Assembly (NCBI RefSeq): GCF_902498185.1
Contig: NZ_CABVIX010000016.1
Coordinates: 1-62,286, forward strand
Direction of reading: 5' to 3'
Source of the DNA: Pseudomonas fluorescens
Lineage (GTDB): Bacteria > Pseudomonadota > Gammaproteobacteria > Pseudomonadales > Pseudomonadaceae
DNA length: 62,286 nucleotides
Part shown: piece by piece, positions 54,130-62,238 of the stretch
Position numbering within the stretch: the first letter of the stretch is position 1
How the letters are laid out: the number at the start of each line of letters is the position of its first letter
Program-made: the position numbers and the translations under genes
Notes under the pieces: generated by a model
Databases searched by the model: none
What the model was told of the DNA's origin: nothing
The model's input: the letters and a program-made list of their open reading frames with translations, nothing else

Positions 54130-54239
54130 GAAAGAGGCCTTTTCTGTTCGGATTGCGGCAAATTATCAATCAGGGGTTAAAAATTGCGCAAGTGATATTT
54201 AAGTCAGCAATGTTAGCAATCCTCTGCTGCGCGGGATCC

Positions 54240-54443
54240 TCTATCTTTATCAACAGAATCACTGCCCGGACATCAGTCCACGGCGACCGGCCCAACAAGG
54301 GCGGTTGCGGCCAGCCATCCAACAGGATCGGCCAGGCCACCGGGCTACGCACCGTCCACAAGACGGCGTGAGGTGAGCCGGCGTCACAAGCGCCGAGCAC
54401 GGACGACAATTCCTGAAGGGAGGCCAAACGGCCTCCCTTTTTT
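54240..54443 (+). ncRNA. Candidate trans- or cis-acting small RNA (boundaries uncertain)
   Basis: Between the Lrp promoter and a T-rich terminator lie several small hairpins, including CCGTC-CACAA-GACGG (54352-54366) and CGGCG-TCACAAG-CGCCG (54379-54395). No ORF explains the terminator, and the upstream gene points the other way. I do not recognise an Rfam family. The 5-prime end is a guess, since no clear promoter box could be fixed. Confidence 0.4.
54417..54443 (+). terminator. Rho-independent terminator of the candidate small RNA
   Basis: AGGGAGGCC-AAAC-GGCCTCCCT is a perfect 9-bp stem with a tetraloop, followed by TTTTT. No plus-strand protein gene lies upstream within this intergenic region, so it must end an RNA transcript starting there or read-through. 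Confidence 0.85.
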
Positions 54444-54547
54444 AATGGGTGGGGTTTGGGGGAATGTGCCCCGCATTTTCATCTCCCCCCGCAACCACCA
54501 CTGTAAACTCCTGCAGTCACCGTCCCGTTTACTACGAGAGAAACAGC

Positions 54548-55306
54548 ATGAAGTCACGCATCTGGCAGTTGGCGGGTGTAGGTTTGCTCAGCCTGGGGGT
54601 TTCCTGTTCAGCATCTGCCCAGGGCCCGAGCGAAGGCCATGGTGGGCAAGGCCCTCAAGATCCCAACAGCGGCGGCCGCGGCAGCTCTCCGTTGAACTCG
54701 CGCGACGAAGTCCGCCAGACCCAACCCCCGCGCCAAGGCAATTACCAGGACATCCCCCGCCGTCCAGACGGCCACGGCAACGGATGGGGCCCGGGCCCGC
54801 AGTACCGCCCCGGGCACACCATCGACCGCTTCCCCGACCGCTATTCGAAAGTGCCGTACCGTGGCCAGGACTATTTCTACTCCGGGGGCTACTGGTACCG
54901 GCCACAAGGTCCGAACTACGTAGTCGTCACCCCACCCTACGGTGCACGGATCGACTACCTGCCGTCCTATGCCCGGGAAGTCTGGGTGGGTAATGCCTTG
55001 TTCTTCCTCGCAGCTGACATCTACTACCAGTACCTGTCGGACAGCCGCGAGTACGTGGTAGTCAACCCACCTGAGGCCCCGCCTGCGCAACAGGCAGGCA
55101 GCGGCTACGACGTGATCGCCTATCCTGCCCACGGGCAAACAGCCGAGCAGCAACAGCAGGACCGCTACCAGTGTCACCGCTGGGCGGTGGACCAGTCCGG
55201 TTTCGACCCCGCCTCAGCCACCTATGCGCCGGCGGCGAATGTGTCCGATACCTACCGGCGGGCGTTGGGGGCTTGTTTGAGTGGGCGAGGGTATAGCGTA
55301 AATTGA
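54548..55306 (+). CDS. DUF6515 family secreted protein
   Basis: A 252-residue protein with a signal peptide (about 1-25, SCSASAQG). A Gly/Pro/Gln/Asn-rich low-complexity region (about 25-95) is followed by aromatic repeats of the DUF6515 type (GQDYFYSGGYWYRP, NYVVVTPPYG). The C-terminal half has RYQCHRWAVDQSGFDPA and ends in ALGACLSGRGYSVN. The SCS near residue 20 could be read as a lipobox but lacks good spacing. Function is unknown; envelope location is inferred. Confidence 0.8.
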   Translation: MKSRIWQLAGVGLLSLGVSCSASAQGPSEGHGGQGPQDPNSGGRGSSPLNSRDEVRQTQPPRQGNYQDIPRRPDGHGNGWGPGPQYRPGHTIDRFPDRYSKVPYRGQDYFYSGGYWYRPQGPNYVVVTPPYGARIDYLPSYAREVWVGNALFFLAADIYYQYLSDSREYVVVNPPEAPPAQQAGSGYDVIAYPAHGQTAEQQQQDRYQCHRWAVDQSGFDPASATYAPAANVSDTYRRALGACLSGRGYSVN

Positions 55307-55450
55307 GATGGGAAATGGACTACGGCTTTGTCGGAAAGCGTGAAGTGGCATTCTTCACCTTACTCCCGGAAAGTAGCCCTTCAAGGTGCTCGCTTTCTGT
55401 CGACTTTTCCCAGCATGACCACCCGAAGTCCCGGAGATTAATAACCCCCA

Positions 55451-55705
55451 GTGCCTATCCATATACGGACTGATACAGAGCGTCGAGATCTTATCGACAC
55501 GGCCGAGCAGTTATTGAGCGTAGACCGCACCAGTTTTATCCTGTGTGCGGCCTGCAAGCCCACAGAGCATGTCATCCTCGACCAGCGCTTGTTCCTGCTC
55601 AGCGACGGAGCATTCGACCAATTCGAGCAGGCGCTGGAAGTCAATGCCATAAAAAATAACAAGTGCGTCAAGAGTCTTCTTTCGAGGCCCAAGCCCTGGA
55701 GTTAA
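55451..55705 (+). CDS. Orphan DUF1778 (TacA-like) antitoxin
   Basis: An 84-residue protein resembling DUF1778 ribbon-helix-helix antitoxins of GNAT toxin pairs: RTDTERRDLIDTAEQLL, then RTSFILCAA, VILDQRLFLLSDGAFDQFEQAL, and SLLSRPKPW at the end. The partner acetyltransferase toxin normally starts a few bases downstream, but here the next 60 bases show no toxin start and the following gene is on the other strand. Either the toxin was lost or this is a solitary regulator. The GTG start has a poor ribosome site. Confidence 0.75.
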   Translation: MPIHIRTDTERRDLIDTAEQLLSVDRTSFILCAACKPTEHVILDQRLFLLSDGAFDQFEQALEVNAIKNNKCVKSLLSRPKPWS

Positions 55706-55768
55706 GACCACTTGCCGTCCACGCTTCAGCGAGGCCCAGGCAAGGCTTTACGCTGACAACAGCTGCAA

Positions 55769-56188
55769 TCAAGCAGCCGGCACCAGCCCATACGAAGCCA
55801 GTTGCTCGACGCTGCCTCGGTGCTGGATCAGCCGTGGATCATCCAGCGGAAGGCGCTGGCCCAGCTCGCTTTCGAGAATCGCCTGCAGCTTGGCATTGTC
55901 GACCTTGCCGTCAGCACCGACAGCCTTCTGAAGCTTCTCTGGGGCGACCTGAGCGGTAGTGCCGCCCGGGTAGTAGATGGCGCCGGTCGCGAAGTCGACG
56001 CCGAAGGCGATCAACCCGGGAATGACATAGAACAGGATGCCGATGGCATCGAGGGCGACGATCACTGGGTCGATCTTGCCTTCGATCTGGCCGCGGCGCT
56101 CAGGGTAGAACAGCGTGCCGCAGGCGGTCAGCTGGGTCAGCAGGGCAGCGACCAGGGCGCCACCGATGACGCGGGATTGGATGCGCAT
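55769..56188 (-). CDS. Predicted lipoprotein of unknown function
   Basis: A 139-residue lipoprotein with lipobox LLTQLTAC (Cys about 23). A membrane-proximal hydrophobic stretch AIGILFYVIPGLIAFGVDFATGAIYYPGG is followed by a soluble tail. It is often misannotated as polyribonucleotide nucleotidyltransferase, which the sequence does not support. The ATG start was selected to give the signal sequence. It diverges from the hrpB fragment. Confidence 0.8.
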   Translation of the reverse strand: MRIQSRVIGGALVAALLTQLTACGTLFYPERRGQIEGKIDPVIVALDAIGILFYVIPGLIAFGVDFATGAIYYPGGTTAQVAPEKLQKAVGADGKVDNAKLQAILESELGQRLPLDDPRLIQHRGSVEQLASYGLVPAA

Positions 56189-56309
56189 TTGAATCTCCGG
56201 AAATAAAAGCCACGAACAATGCCAGGCAGAGCGCCTGCACCTGAAGCTAAGACCATGATAAGGCTGGCCAGGTTCGCCGTTATACTCGCCCGACTGTTCG
56301 AGGGCCACC

Positions 56310-56747
56310 ATGATCTCATTACCGATAGATGCCGTATTGCCGGCGCTGCGCCACGCCTTGATCCAGCGCGACGAAGCCGTGCTCGAAGCGCCGCCCGGCG
56401 CGGGCAAGACCACTCGTGTCCCCTTGGCCTTGCTCGATGCGCCCTGGCTGGCCGGGCAGCGCATCGTCATGCTCGAACCCCGCCGTCTGGCGGCCCGGGC
56501 AGCGGCGGAGCGGCTGGCCAGCGAGCTGGGCGAGAAGGTCGGCGAGACCGTCGGCTATCGCATCCGGCTGGACAGCAAGGTCGGCCCGAATACGCGCATC
56601 GAAGTGGTCACCGAAGGCATTCTTACCCGCCGCCTGCAGGCCGACCCGGCGCTCGAAGGCGTGGGGCTGCTGATCTTCGACGAATTCCACGTTTTGTCAC
56701 TTTCACTGAAAAAACCTACTTTCTTGTCAAAAAGCAGGGCATTGTAG
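56310..56747 (+). pseudogene. hrpB: Resident hrpB, truncated after codon 127
   Basis: Encodes the first ~127 residues of the ATP-dependent RNA helicase HrpB: Walker A PPGAGKTTRVPLALL, LEPRRLAARAAAERLAS, and motif II LIFDEFH. After the DEFH codons (at 56690) homology ends and 18 foreign codons lead to a TAG that lies in the IS end. Its GC-rich codon use and position near the Lrp gene (as in P. aeruginosa PA3961-PA3965, from memory) mark it as the native gene. About 85 per cent of the protein is missing, so it cannot be functional. A complete second hrpB begins at 59337. Confidence 0.9.
56691..56742 (+). repeat. Possible element end with paired TTGTCA motifs
   Basis: The first 52 bases after the hrpB break are AT-rich. 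They contain TTGTCA at 56694-56699 and again at 56724-56729, exactly 30 bases apart, with A- and T-tracts between. Spaced repeats at a junction are typical of transposase-binding sites of Tn7-like and related elements. Without the other end this remains a suggestion. Confidence 0.4.
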
Positions 56748-56806
56748 TGGTCTAATGAAACCGGACACCCATTTAGGCGAGAATGCTCGCCACAGAGAGG
56801 TGTCTG

Positions 56807-57115
56807 ATGACCAAGCAACGTCGTACCTTTACCCCTGAGTTCAAGCGCGAAGCTGCCTGCCTGGTGCTCGACCAAGGCTACAGCCATGCTGAAGCAGCCC
56901 GCTCGCTCGGTTTGGTCGAGTCGGCCCTGCGCCGTTGGGTCAACCAGCTTCAGCAGGAGCGTGGCGGCATCACGCCGACCAGCCAAGCGTTGACGCCAGA
57001 GCAGCAAAAAATCCAAGAGTTGGAAGCTCGGATCACGCGCCTGGAGCGCGAGAAATCGATACTAAAAAAGGCTACCGCGCTCTTGATGTCGGAAGATCTC
57101 GAGCGCATACGCTGA
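56807..57115 (+). CDS. IS3-family transposase OrfA
   Basis: A 102-residue OrfA with a helix-turn-helix (KREAACLVLDQGYSHAEAARSLGLVESALRRWV) and a C-terminal leucine-zipper-like helix (KIQELEARITRLEREKSILKKATALL). The start follows AGAGAGGTG. The heptamer A-AAA-AAG at 57064-57070 is correctly phased for -1 frameshifting into OrfB, which would produce the full transposase. Confidence 0.93.
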   Translation: MTKQRRTFTPEFKREAACLVLDQGYSHAEAARSLGLVESALRRWVNQLQQERGGITPTSQALTPEQQKIQELEARITRLEREKSILKKATALLMSEDLERIR

Positions 57116-57969
57116 TCCGTCAGCTTAGCGCCCATGAACCCGTTGATTTCCTGTGCGAAGTGTTTGAAATCACTCGCTCAACTTATTACGCGCATCGCCA
57201 CAAAAGGCGGACGCCTGACGTTGAGCGCCTGAAGTTGCGCAGTCGAGTGAATGAGCTATTCACACAAGGTCGAGGTGCACCCGGCAGCCGCAGCATCAAG
57301 TTAATGCTGCAAGATGAAGGCGAGAAAATCGGACGATTCAAGGTGCGCAGCCTGATGCGTGAGCTGTCGCTGGTCAGCAAGCAGCCAGGGTCACACGCTT
57401 ACAAAAAAGCAACGGTGGAGCGGCCGGACATTCCGAATGTGTTGAACCGAGCGTTTGATGTCGACGCGCCAAATCAGGTCTGGTGTGGCGACATCACTTA
57501 CATTTGGGCGCAGGGTAAATGGCACTATCTGGCGGTTGTCCTCGATCTCTATGCGCGGCGCGTGATGGGCTGGGCTTTGTCAGAAAGACCGGATGCAGAG
57601 TTAGTCATCAGGGCGCTGGACGTGGCGTACGAACAACGTGGAAAGCCCCAAGGGCTGCTGTTTCACTCCGATCAGGGATCGCAATATGGTAGCCGTCAGT
57701 TCCGCCAGCGATTGTGGCGCTACCGCATGCGCCAGAGCATGAGCCGCCGAGGCAACTGCTGGGATAATGCGCCGATGGAGCGGGTGTTTCGCAGCTTGAA
57801 AACAGAGTGGATACCGGTCACGGGCTACCTGACCGGACAGCAAGCTCAGCGAGACATTAGCCAGTACCTGATGGATCATTACAACTGGATAAGACCCCAT
57901 CAGTTCAACGATGGGCTGGCTCCGGCCAAAGCTGAGGAAAAACTCAAAACTGTGTCCGGGATTAGTTGA
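57055..57969 (+). CDS. IS3-family transposase OrfB (DDE domain), made by -1 frameshift
   Basis: The reading frame overlaps OrfA and is open to the TGA at 57967-57969; its 5-prime limit is set by the frameshift and is approximate. It has an HTH_21 region (TLIRQLSAHEPVDFLCEVFEITRSTYYA) and an rve integrase domain with Asp in CGDITYIW, Asp in FHSDQGSQYGS, and Glu in NAPMERVFRSLKTEW. All three catalytic acids are present, so the element is probably active. Confidence 0.92.
   Translation: MDTKKGYRALDVGRSRAHTLIRQLSAHEPVDFLCEVFEITRSTYYAHRHKRRTPDVERLKLRSRVNELFTQGRGAPGSRSIKLMLQDEGEKIGRFKVRSLMRELSLVSKQPGSHAYKKATVERPDIPNVLNRAFDVDAPNQVWCGDITYIWAQGKWHYLAVVLDLYARRVMGWALSERPDAELVIRALDVAYEQRGKPQGLLFHSDQGSQYGSRQFRQRLWRYRMRQSMSRRGNCWDNAPMERVFRSLKTEWIPVTGYLTGQQAQRDISQYLMDHYNWIRPHQFNDGLAPAKAEEKLKTVSGIS
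57064..57070 (+). promoter_or_regulatory. Programmed -1 frameshift heptamer
   Basis: A AAA AAG, in frame with OrfA, is the standard slippery site of IS3-family elements. Slipping back one base moves the ribosome into the OrfB frame (GYRALDVGRSRAHT). Confidence 0.85.
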
Positions 57970-58243
57970 CCACTACACATTCCCCTCCCTCCACTGAGCT
58001 CCATCCAGGACATCTCTCTAGGGCCTTCTTCCTCCGATCCCCTCTCAAAGCAACCTCGGTGCGATCTCACATCCCACCGCCGGTAGGTGCCACGATCTCA
58101 AACCCAACCCACCTACCGACGTCGACCTAAGCCACCCCTCGAAGGTCTCCCGACCCATCCCACCCGGCCTTACCATCACTGATCGCAATCCACTCGATTT
58201 CCAAGCATCATCAGCACATCCAAATTCATGATCAGGACAGTGC

Positions 58244-59200
58244 ATGAGTGGGCCGAAATCCAAGCCGAAAACCAGCGCAAAGAAGAAAGCAGCAGTTGCT
58301 CCAAAGCGCGACAACTTCAACTCTCTGACATGGCATAAGCTTCGTGACAGTGCTGGAAATGTATGCTCTTTTCCTGGTTGCCATGTACATACTCATGGTG
58401 CGAGTTCAGACGGAGAGGGTACTGTAGGTATTGGTGTCGCATGCCACATCAAAGCAGCTGCACCAGGTGGCCCACGTTACGATGAGCACCAGACCAAAGA
58501 TCAACGCAAGCATTTCGATAACGGCATCTGGATGTGCCAGACCCACTCGAAACTGATTGACGCTGACGACTCGGCTTACAGTGTCGAGACGTTGGTCGAG
58601 TGGAAGCAAAAAGCTGAAGCACGATCCAACAGCCTCATCAACCAAAAGAGCTTCACAGAGAGTGAAGTGAAGGCTGCTGTTGAAGAGGGAACTGTCTCGG
58701 TGCTGCAGCGATGGGTGATCGAGTATCTGGATTTGGCTCGCAAGGTGGCAGAGCACTGTAGTGAACCTATCCTACTGAAGAAGATCGACTTTGACGCCGA
58801 GGTCTACACGGCACTTCGAAAGTACGCGAGGTTGCTCAGTGGGCCGGTGGCAAGCACGCGCAAGCCTGGTTGGCTGTGCGGTGGTTCGTTTAATTACTTC
58901 GAGGGGTGTGATATTTCAACTTTTGAGTCGACTGGCGTACCTCCAGTGATCAAGCTTGCGCAGAAGGACACAATGACCTTCGAACTCTTCGGTCAGGCGA
59001 TCACTGCCCCACGAGTGGAGACGATTTACACCGACGTTGAGTTCTCCTTGTTCACTGATCTGGATGATCGCGAAAAGCCGAAAATCGAGCTCTATACGAC
59101 GGGTAACTCAGCTATAACCACGCAGCTCCAGGCAGAGGATTCGTGGATTGTTTACCAGGACGAAAGCGTGCTTGAAGAGCTTAGTCCCTTGAGTAACTGA
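58244..59200 (+). CDS. HNH-endonuclease-like protein in the accessory insert
   Basis: A 318-residue protein. After a Lys-rich start (about 1-22) an HNH domain spans about 30-110. Paired cysteines CSFPGC (41, 46), His68 in VACHIKAAAPGGPRYD, Asn93 in HFDNGIWMC and His101 in QTHSKLID give the H-N-H pattern. The C-terminal two-thirds (about 130-318) match nothing I know and may sense a partner or nucleic acid. Codon use is less GC-rich than the core. AGGA lies 7 bases before the ATG. HNH proteins of this type occur in phage-defence loci; that role is only an inference. Confidence 0.75.
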   Translation: MSGPKSKPKTSAKKKAAVAPKRDNFNSLTWHKLRDSAGNVCSFPGCHVHTHGASSDGEGTVGIGVACHIKAAAPGGPRYDEHQTKDQRKHFDNGIWMCQTHSKLIDADDSAYSVETLVEWKQKAEARSNSLINQKSFTESEVKAAVEEGTVSVLQRWVIEYLDLARKVAEHCSEPILLKKIDFDAEVYTALRKYARLLSGPVASTRKPGWLCGGSFNYFEGCDISTFESTGVPPVIKLAQKDTMTFELFGQAITAPRVETIYTDVEFSLFTDLDDREKPKIELYTTGNSAITTQLQAEDSWIVYQDESVLEELSPLSN

Positions 59201-59336
59201 GTGTCCGCCGATGCCGGTAAAGACTTTTCAGCAACTGAAGAATGGCGGGTAGCGGCTCGGCCTGGCCAGCTATCCGCTACTCAGATTCGTCACCTGACGA
59301 GCTTTTGTATACTGCGCGTCTGTCGCAGGAGTACAC

Positions 59337-61871
59337 ATGAGTTCGTTGCCAATCAACGCCGCGTTGCCGGCCCTTCTGAAAGCCCTCAATGAGCGTAACG
59401 AGGTGGTGCTCCAAGCACCGCCAGGCGCCGGTAAGACTACTCGCGTCCCTCTCGCTTTGCTTGATGAGCCTTGGCTACAGGGCCAAACGATCATCATGCT
59501 CGAGCCACGCCGTCTTGCTGCACGCGCGGCTGCGGAGCGAATGGCCAGCGAGTTTGGTGAGAACGTTGGCGAGACGGTGGGCTATCGGATCCGCCTCGAC
59601 AGCAAGGTCGGGCCGAAGACGCGGATCGAGGTGGTGACCGAAGGAATACTGACGCGCCGGCTGCAGAGCGATCCTGCGCTCGAAGGTGTTGGCTTGGTGA
59701 TCTTCGACGAATTCCACCTGAGAAACCTGGATGCCGATCTCGCGCTGGCTCTGACGCTGAATGGTCGGGAGCTTTTCCGAGACGACGCTCCCCTCAAAGT
59801 TCTGTTGATGTCGGCGACGCTCGAAGGGGAGAGGTTGTCCCGCCTGCTCGATGACGCACCGATCGTTACGAGTGAGGGCCGTATGTTTCCGGTTACGACG
59901 ATCTGGAGCAAGCCACAGCAACCGGGTGAGTTCATCGAGCCGCGAGTCATCAGCGCTTGTTTAGATGCTCTTGCCGATCAGAGTGGAAGCGTGCTGGCAT
60001 TCCTTCCAGGCCAAGCAGAGATTCGTCGTGTCGCGACGGGCTTGGAGGAAGCGCTGAGCAACTCTCCATCGCTCCGGGGTGACGTACTCCTTTGCCCTCT
60101 TCACGGCGAGCTCGATTTGAGTCAGCAGCGCGCTGCGATTGATCCTGCACCGCCCGGAAAGCGCAAAGTTGTGATGGCCACAAACATCGCCGAGACCAGT
60201 GTGACGATCGACGGAGTGCGAGTTGTGATCGACGCAGGGTTGGAGCGTGTTCCGCGCTTCGATCCTCGAAGCGGGATGACTCGTTTGGACACTCAGCGAA
60301 TATCCAAAGCCAGTGCTACCCAACGCGCCGGACGTGCGGGACGACTCGAACCAGGCGTCTGCTATCGGTTATGGTCTGAGGCGCAGCACGATCAAGTAGC
60401 CGCCTTCAGCACCCCAGAAATTCAGCAAGCGGATCTCACCGGCCTTGCGCTGCAGCTCGCTCGATGGGGTGTCCATCCGGGCGACCTAAAGTGGCTTGAT
60501 GCTCCGCCCGCAGCTGCTTACTCCCAAGCCAACGACTTACTTCGGCGCCTTGGCGCATTACAGCCTGATGGGCAACTGACAAAGCACGGCCAGGCCATGG
60601 CAGAGCTTCCAAGTCATCCACGGATTGCTCACCTACTGTTGCGAGGACACGAGCTGGGTCTGACTGAGGCCGCGTGCAACATCGCAGCTTTGCTCGGCGA
60701 GCGCGATATTCAGCGCGGTGGCGGTGCAGACCTTCATAGTCGCTTGTCCATTCTCTCCGGTGAGCAGCGTGCCCAGCGAGGAGAGCAGGGCGGTGCTCAA
60801 CGCGCTAAGCAACTCGCGAAGCAATATCGATCGTTCTTGCGTGGCGCAGCATTGCAACCTGTCGCTGATCCCGACCACCCAAGGTGGGTGGGCTGCCTAC
60901 TAGCTTTGGCTTATCCCGACCGTGTAGCGCAACAGCGTCGTACTGGTGGGGCTGAATATCGCTTGGCTAATGGTCGTGCAGCGATATTCACGGAGACCGA
61001 TGCGTTGATGAAGCATCCCTGGTTGGTAATCGCCGACCTGGGAAGTCGGCAGGGCCAACGTGAGGAGCGGATCTACTTAGCTGCCGATCTGGATGAAGCG
61101 TTGTTCGACACTGTCCTCCAAGAGCAGGTCACCCGGGTGGATGAGCTTGATTGGGATGAGCGAGAGGGTGTCCTTCGCGCAGAGCGACAGGTGAGAGTAG
61201 GGGAGTTGATTTTGTCCCGCGCGCCGTTGTCCGATCTGAGCAATCAAGCGCGCGCTCAGGCCTTGCTCAACTACGTTCGCCGGAAGGGGCTGGAACTTCT
61301 TCCGTGGACGCCCGAACTTCGTCAGTGGCAAGCAAGGGTTGAGCTGTTGCGCCTTTTGGATGAAGAGTCGGGTAAGCAGAGCGAGTGGCCCGATCTTCGT
61401 GATGAAGCTTTGCTAGTGTCGCTCGAGGATTGGCTCGGCCCCTATGTCGGTAAGGTGACTCGGCTTAGTCATTTTGGTCAGTTCGATCTGTCCTCTATCA
61501 TCCGCAACCTGCTGCCGTGGCCCCTTCCGCAGCAGTTGGATGCGCAGGCGCCCCAGACGGTTTCGGTACCGTCCGGGTCGAATATTCGAATCGATTACAG
61601 TGAGCGTCCGCCGGTTCTCGCAGTGAGGCTGCAGGAGCTGTTCGGGCAAGCTGACACGCCACGCATCGCAAATGGTCGCCAAGTGCTCAAGCTGCATCTT
61701 CTGTCGCCTGCTCGTCGCCCGGTACAGGTTACTCAGGATTTGGCGAATTTTTGGGCGTCGACCTACGCCGAGGTGAAAAAGGATTTGAAGGGTAGATACC
61801 CAAAACATTTTTGGCCTGATGACCCTCTCGTTGCCCAAGCGACTGCCCGAGCAAAACCTAGGGGTACATGA
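59337..61871 (+). CDS. hrpB: ATP-dependent helicase HrpB, complete divergent second copy
   Basis: An 844-residue DEAH-type helicase with all motifs: Walker A PPGAGKTTRVP, DEFH, SATLEGERLS, TNIAETSVTIDGV and TQRAGRAGR, then HA2/OB-like regions and the HrpB C-terminal domain with KGRYPKHFWPDD. Over the first 127 residues it is about 84 per cent identical (by eye) to the interrupted resident copy. Its DNA is visibly less GC-rich throughout, so it was acquired rather than duplicated. AGGAG precedes the ATG by 6 bases. E. coli HrpB has an unclear role in RNA metabolism; here it probably replaces the broken gene. Confidence 0.96.
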   Translation: MSSLPINAALPALLKALNERNEVVLQAPPGAGKTTRVPLALLDEPWLQGQTIIMLEPRRLAARAAAERMASEFGENVGETVGYRIRLDSKVGPKTRIEVVTEGILTRRLQSDPALEGVGLVIFDEFHLRNLDADLALALTLNGRELFRDDAPLKVLLMSATLEGERLSRLLDDAPIVTSEGRMFPVTTIWSKPQQPGEFIEPRVISACLDALADQSGSVLAFLPGQAEIRRVATGLEEALSNSPSLRGDVLLCPLHGELDLSQQRAAIDPAPPGKRKVVMATNIAETSVTIDGVRVVIDAGLERVPRFDPRSGMTRLDTQRISKASATQRAGRAGRLEPGVCYRLWSEAQHDQVAAFSTPEIQQADLTGLALQLARWGVHPGDLKWLDAPPAAAYSQANDLLRRLGALQPDGQLTKHGQAMAELPSHPRIAHLLLRGHELGLTEAACNIAALLGERDIQRGGGADLHSRLSILSGEQRAQRGEQGGAQRAKQLAKQYRSFLRGAALQPVADPDHPRWVGCLLALAYPDRVAQQRRTGGAEYRLANGRAAIFTETDALMKHPWLVIADLGSRQGQREERIYLAADLDEALFDTVLQEQVTRVDELDWDEREGVLRAERQVRVGELILSRAPLSDLSNQARAQALLNYVRRKGLELLPWTPELRQWQARVELLRLLDEESGKQSEWPDLRDEALLVSLEDWLGPYVGKVTRLSHFGQFDLSSIIRNLLPWPLPQQLDAQAPQTVSVPSGSNIRIDYSERPPVLAVRLQELFGQADTPRIANGRQVLKLHLLSPARRPVQVTQDLANFWASTYAEVKKDLKGRYPKHFWPDDPLVAQATARAKPRGT

Positions 61872-62238
61872 CCTAACACCCGGCTCTGTGTAGCGGAAAG
61901 GGGCTTGCCGTCTAGCACCGATTGCCATGCTGCGCGCGCTGGATAGGCCAGTAATTGATCTGCGAGTCGCTTGGAAGCATGCTGACGCAGGGTCTTCAGT
62001 GGGCAAAATGCTTTTGTCACTGCCTCATCACTTGGCAAGGCGTAGGCCTGGCCTTTGCTCGAATCCCAACTGTTACGTAGGAAGTGGAGAGCGAACTGAT
62101 CAAGAGACTCTTCGGACGTCTCCACGATACGGAAGATTTTCCTGCATGCTTGAGAATCAAGATCGTGTCCCAGGAAGTGGTGTAACTCATCATGGCTCTG
62201 GCCACTGAGTTTGCCGTTTAGTTGATCACGGCCGACAG
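61763..62238 (-). pseudogene. Remnant of an unrecognised accessory gene, with hrpB-antisense tail
   Basis: A coherent minus-strand frame runs from about 62238 to the stop at 61763-61765 (VGRDQLNGKLSGQSHDELHH... LDGKPLSATQSRVLG). It has no plausible start codon before residue ~38 and its last ~36 codons are exactly antisense to the hrpB 3-prime end, so the original C-terminus is lost at about 61872. The frame upstream continues more naturally as the adjacent frame at 62218-62286 if one base is shifted, suggesting a frameshift. I do not recognise the family. Confidence 0.45.

Larger units (their letters stand above)
54130..54547. other. Intergenic region with candidate small RNA
   Basis: A 418-base space without an ORF. 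The first ~60 bases are AT-rich and should hold the promoter of the minus-strand Lrp gene. The rest on the plus strand is structured and ends in a strong terminator at 54417-54443. The last 100 bases lead into the DUF6515 gene. Confidence 0.6.
56743..57977 (+). mobile_element. Complete IS3-family insertion sequence, 1235 bp
   Basis: Terminal inverted repeats begin TGTAGTGGTC on both sides (left 56743-56769, right 57952-57977, about 26 bases with several mismatches). Two overlapping genes with a frameshift window lie within. The trinucleotide CAT flanks both ends (56740-56742 and 57978-57980), a 3-bp target duplication of the size IS3-family elements make, so it arrived by transposition and has not been rearranged. 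Removing it joins AGCAGGGCAT to TCCCCTCC, so it inserted into already foreign DNA. Confidence 0.92.

Noticed and set aside
54240..54443. ZTP (pfl) riboswitch or other known riboswitch
   Set aside because: The conserved cores of ZTP, glycine, cobalamin and TPP riboswitches are not visible, and the downstream gene has no matching function.
59337..61871. Second hrpB as a chimera of island 5-prime part and native 3-prime part, as in prfC-type integration
   Set aside because: The lower-GC codon style continues through the whole gene, including after the shared 20-base DEFH segment, so the 3-prime half does not look native.
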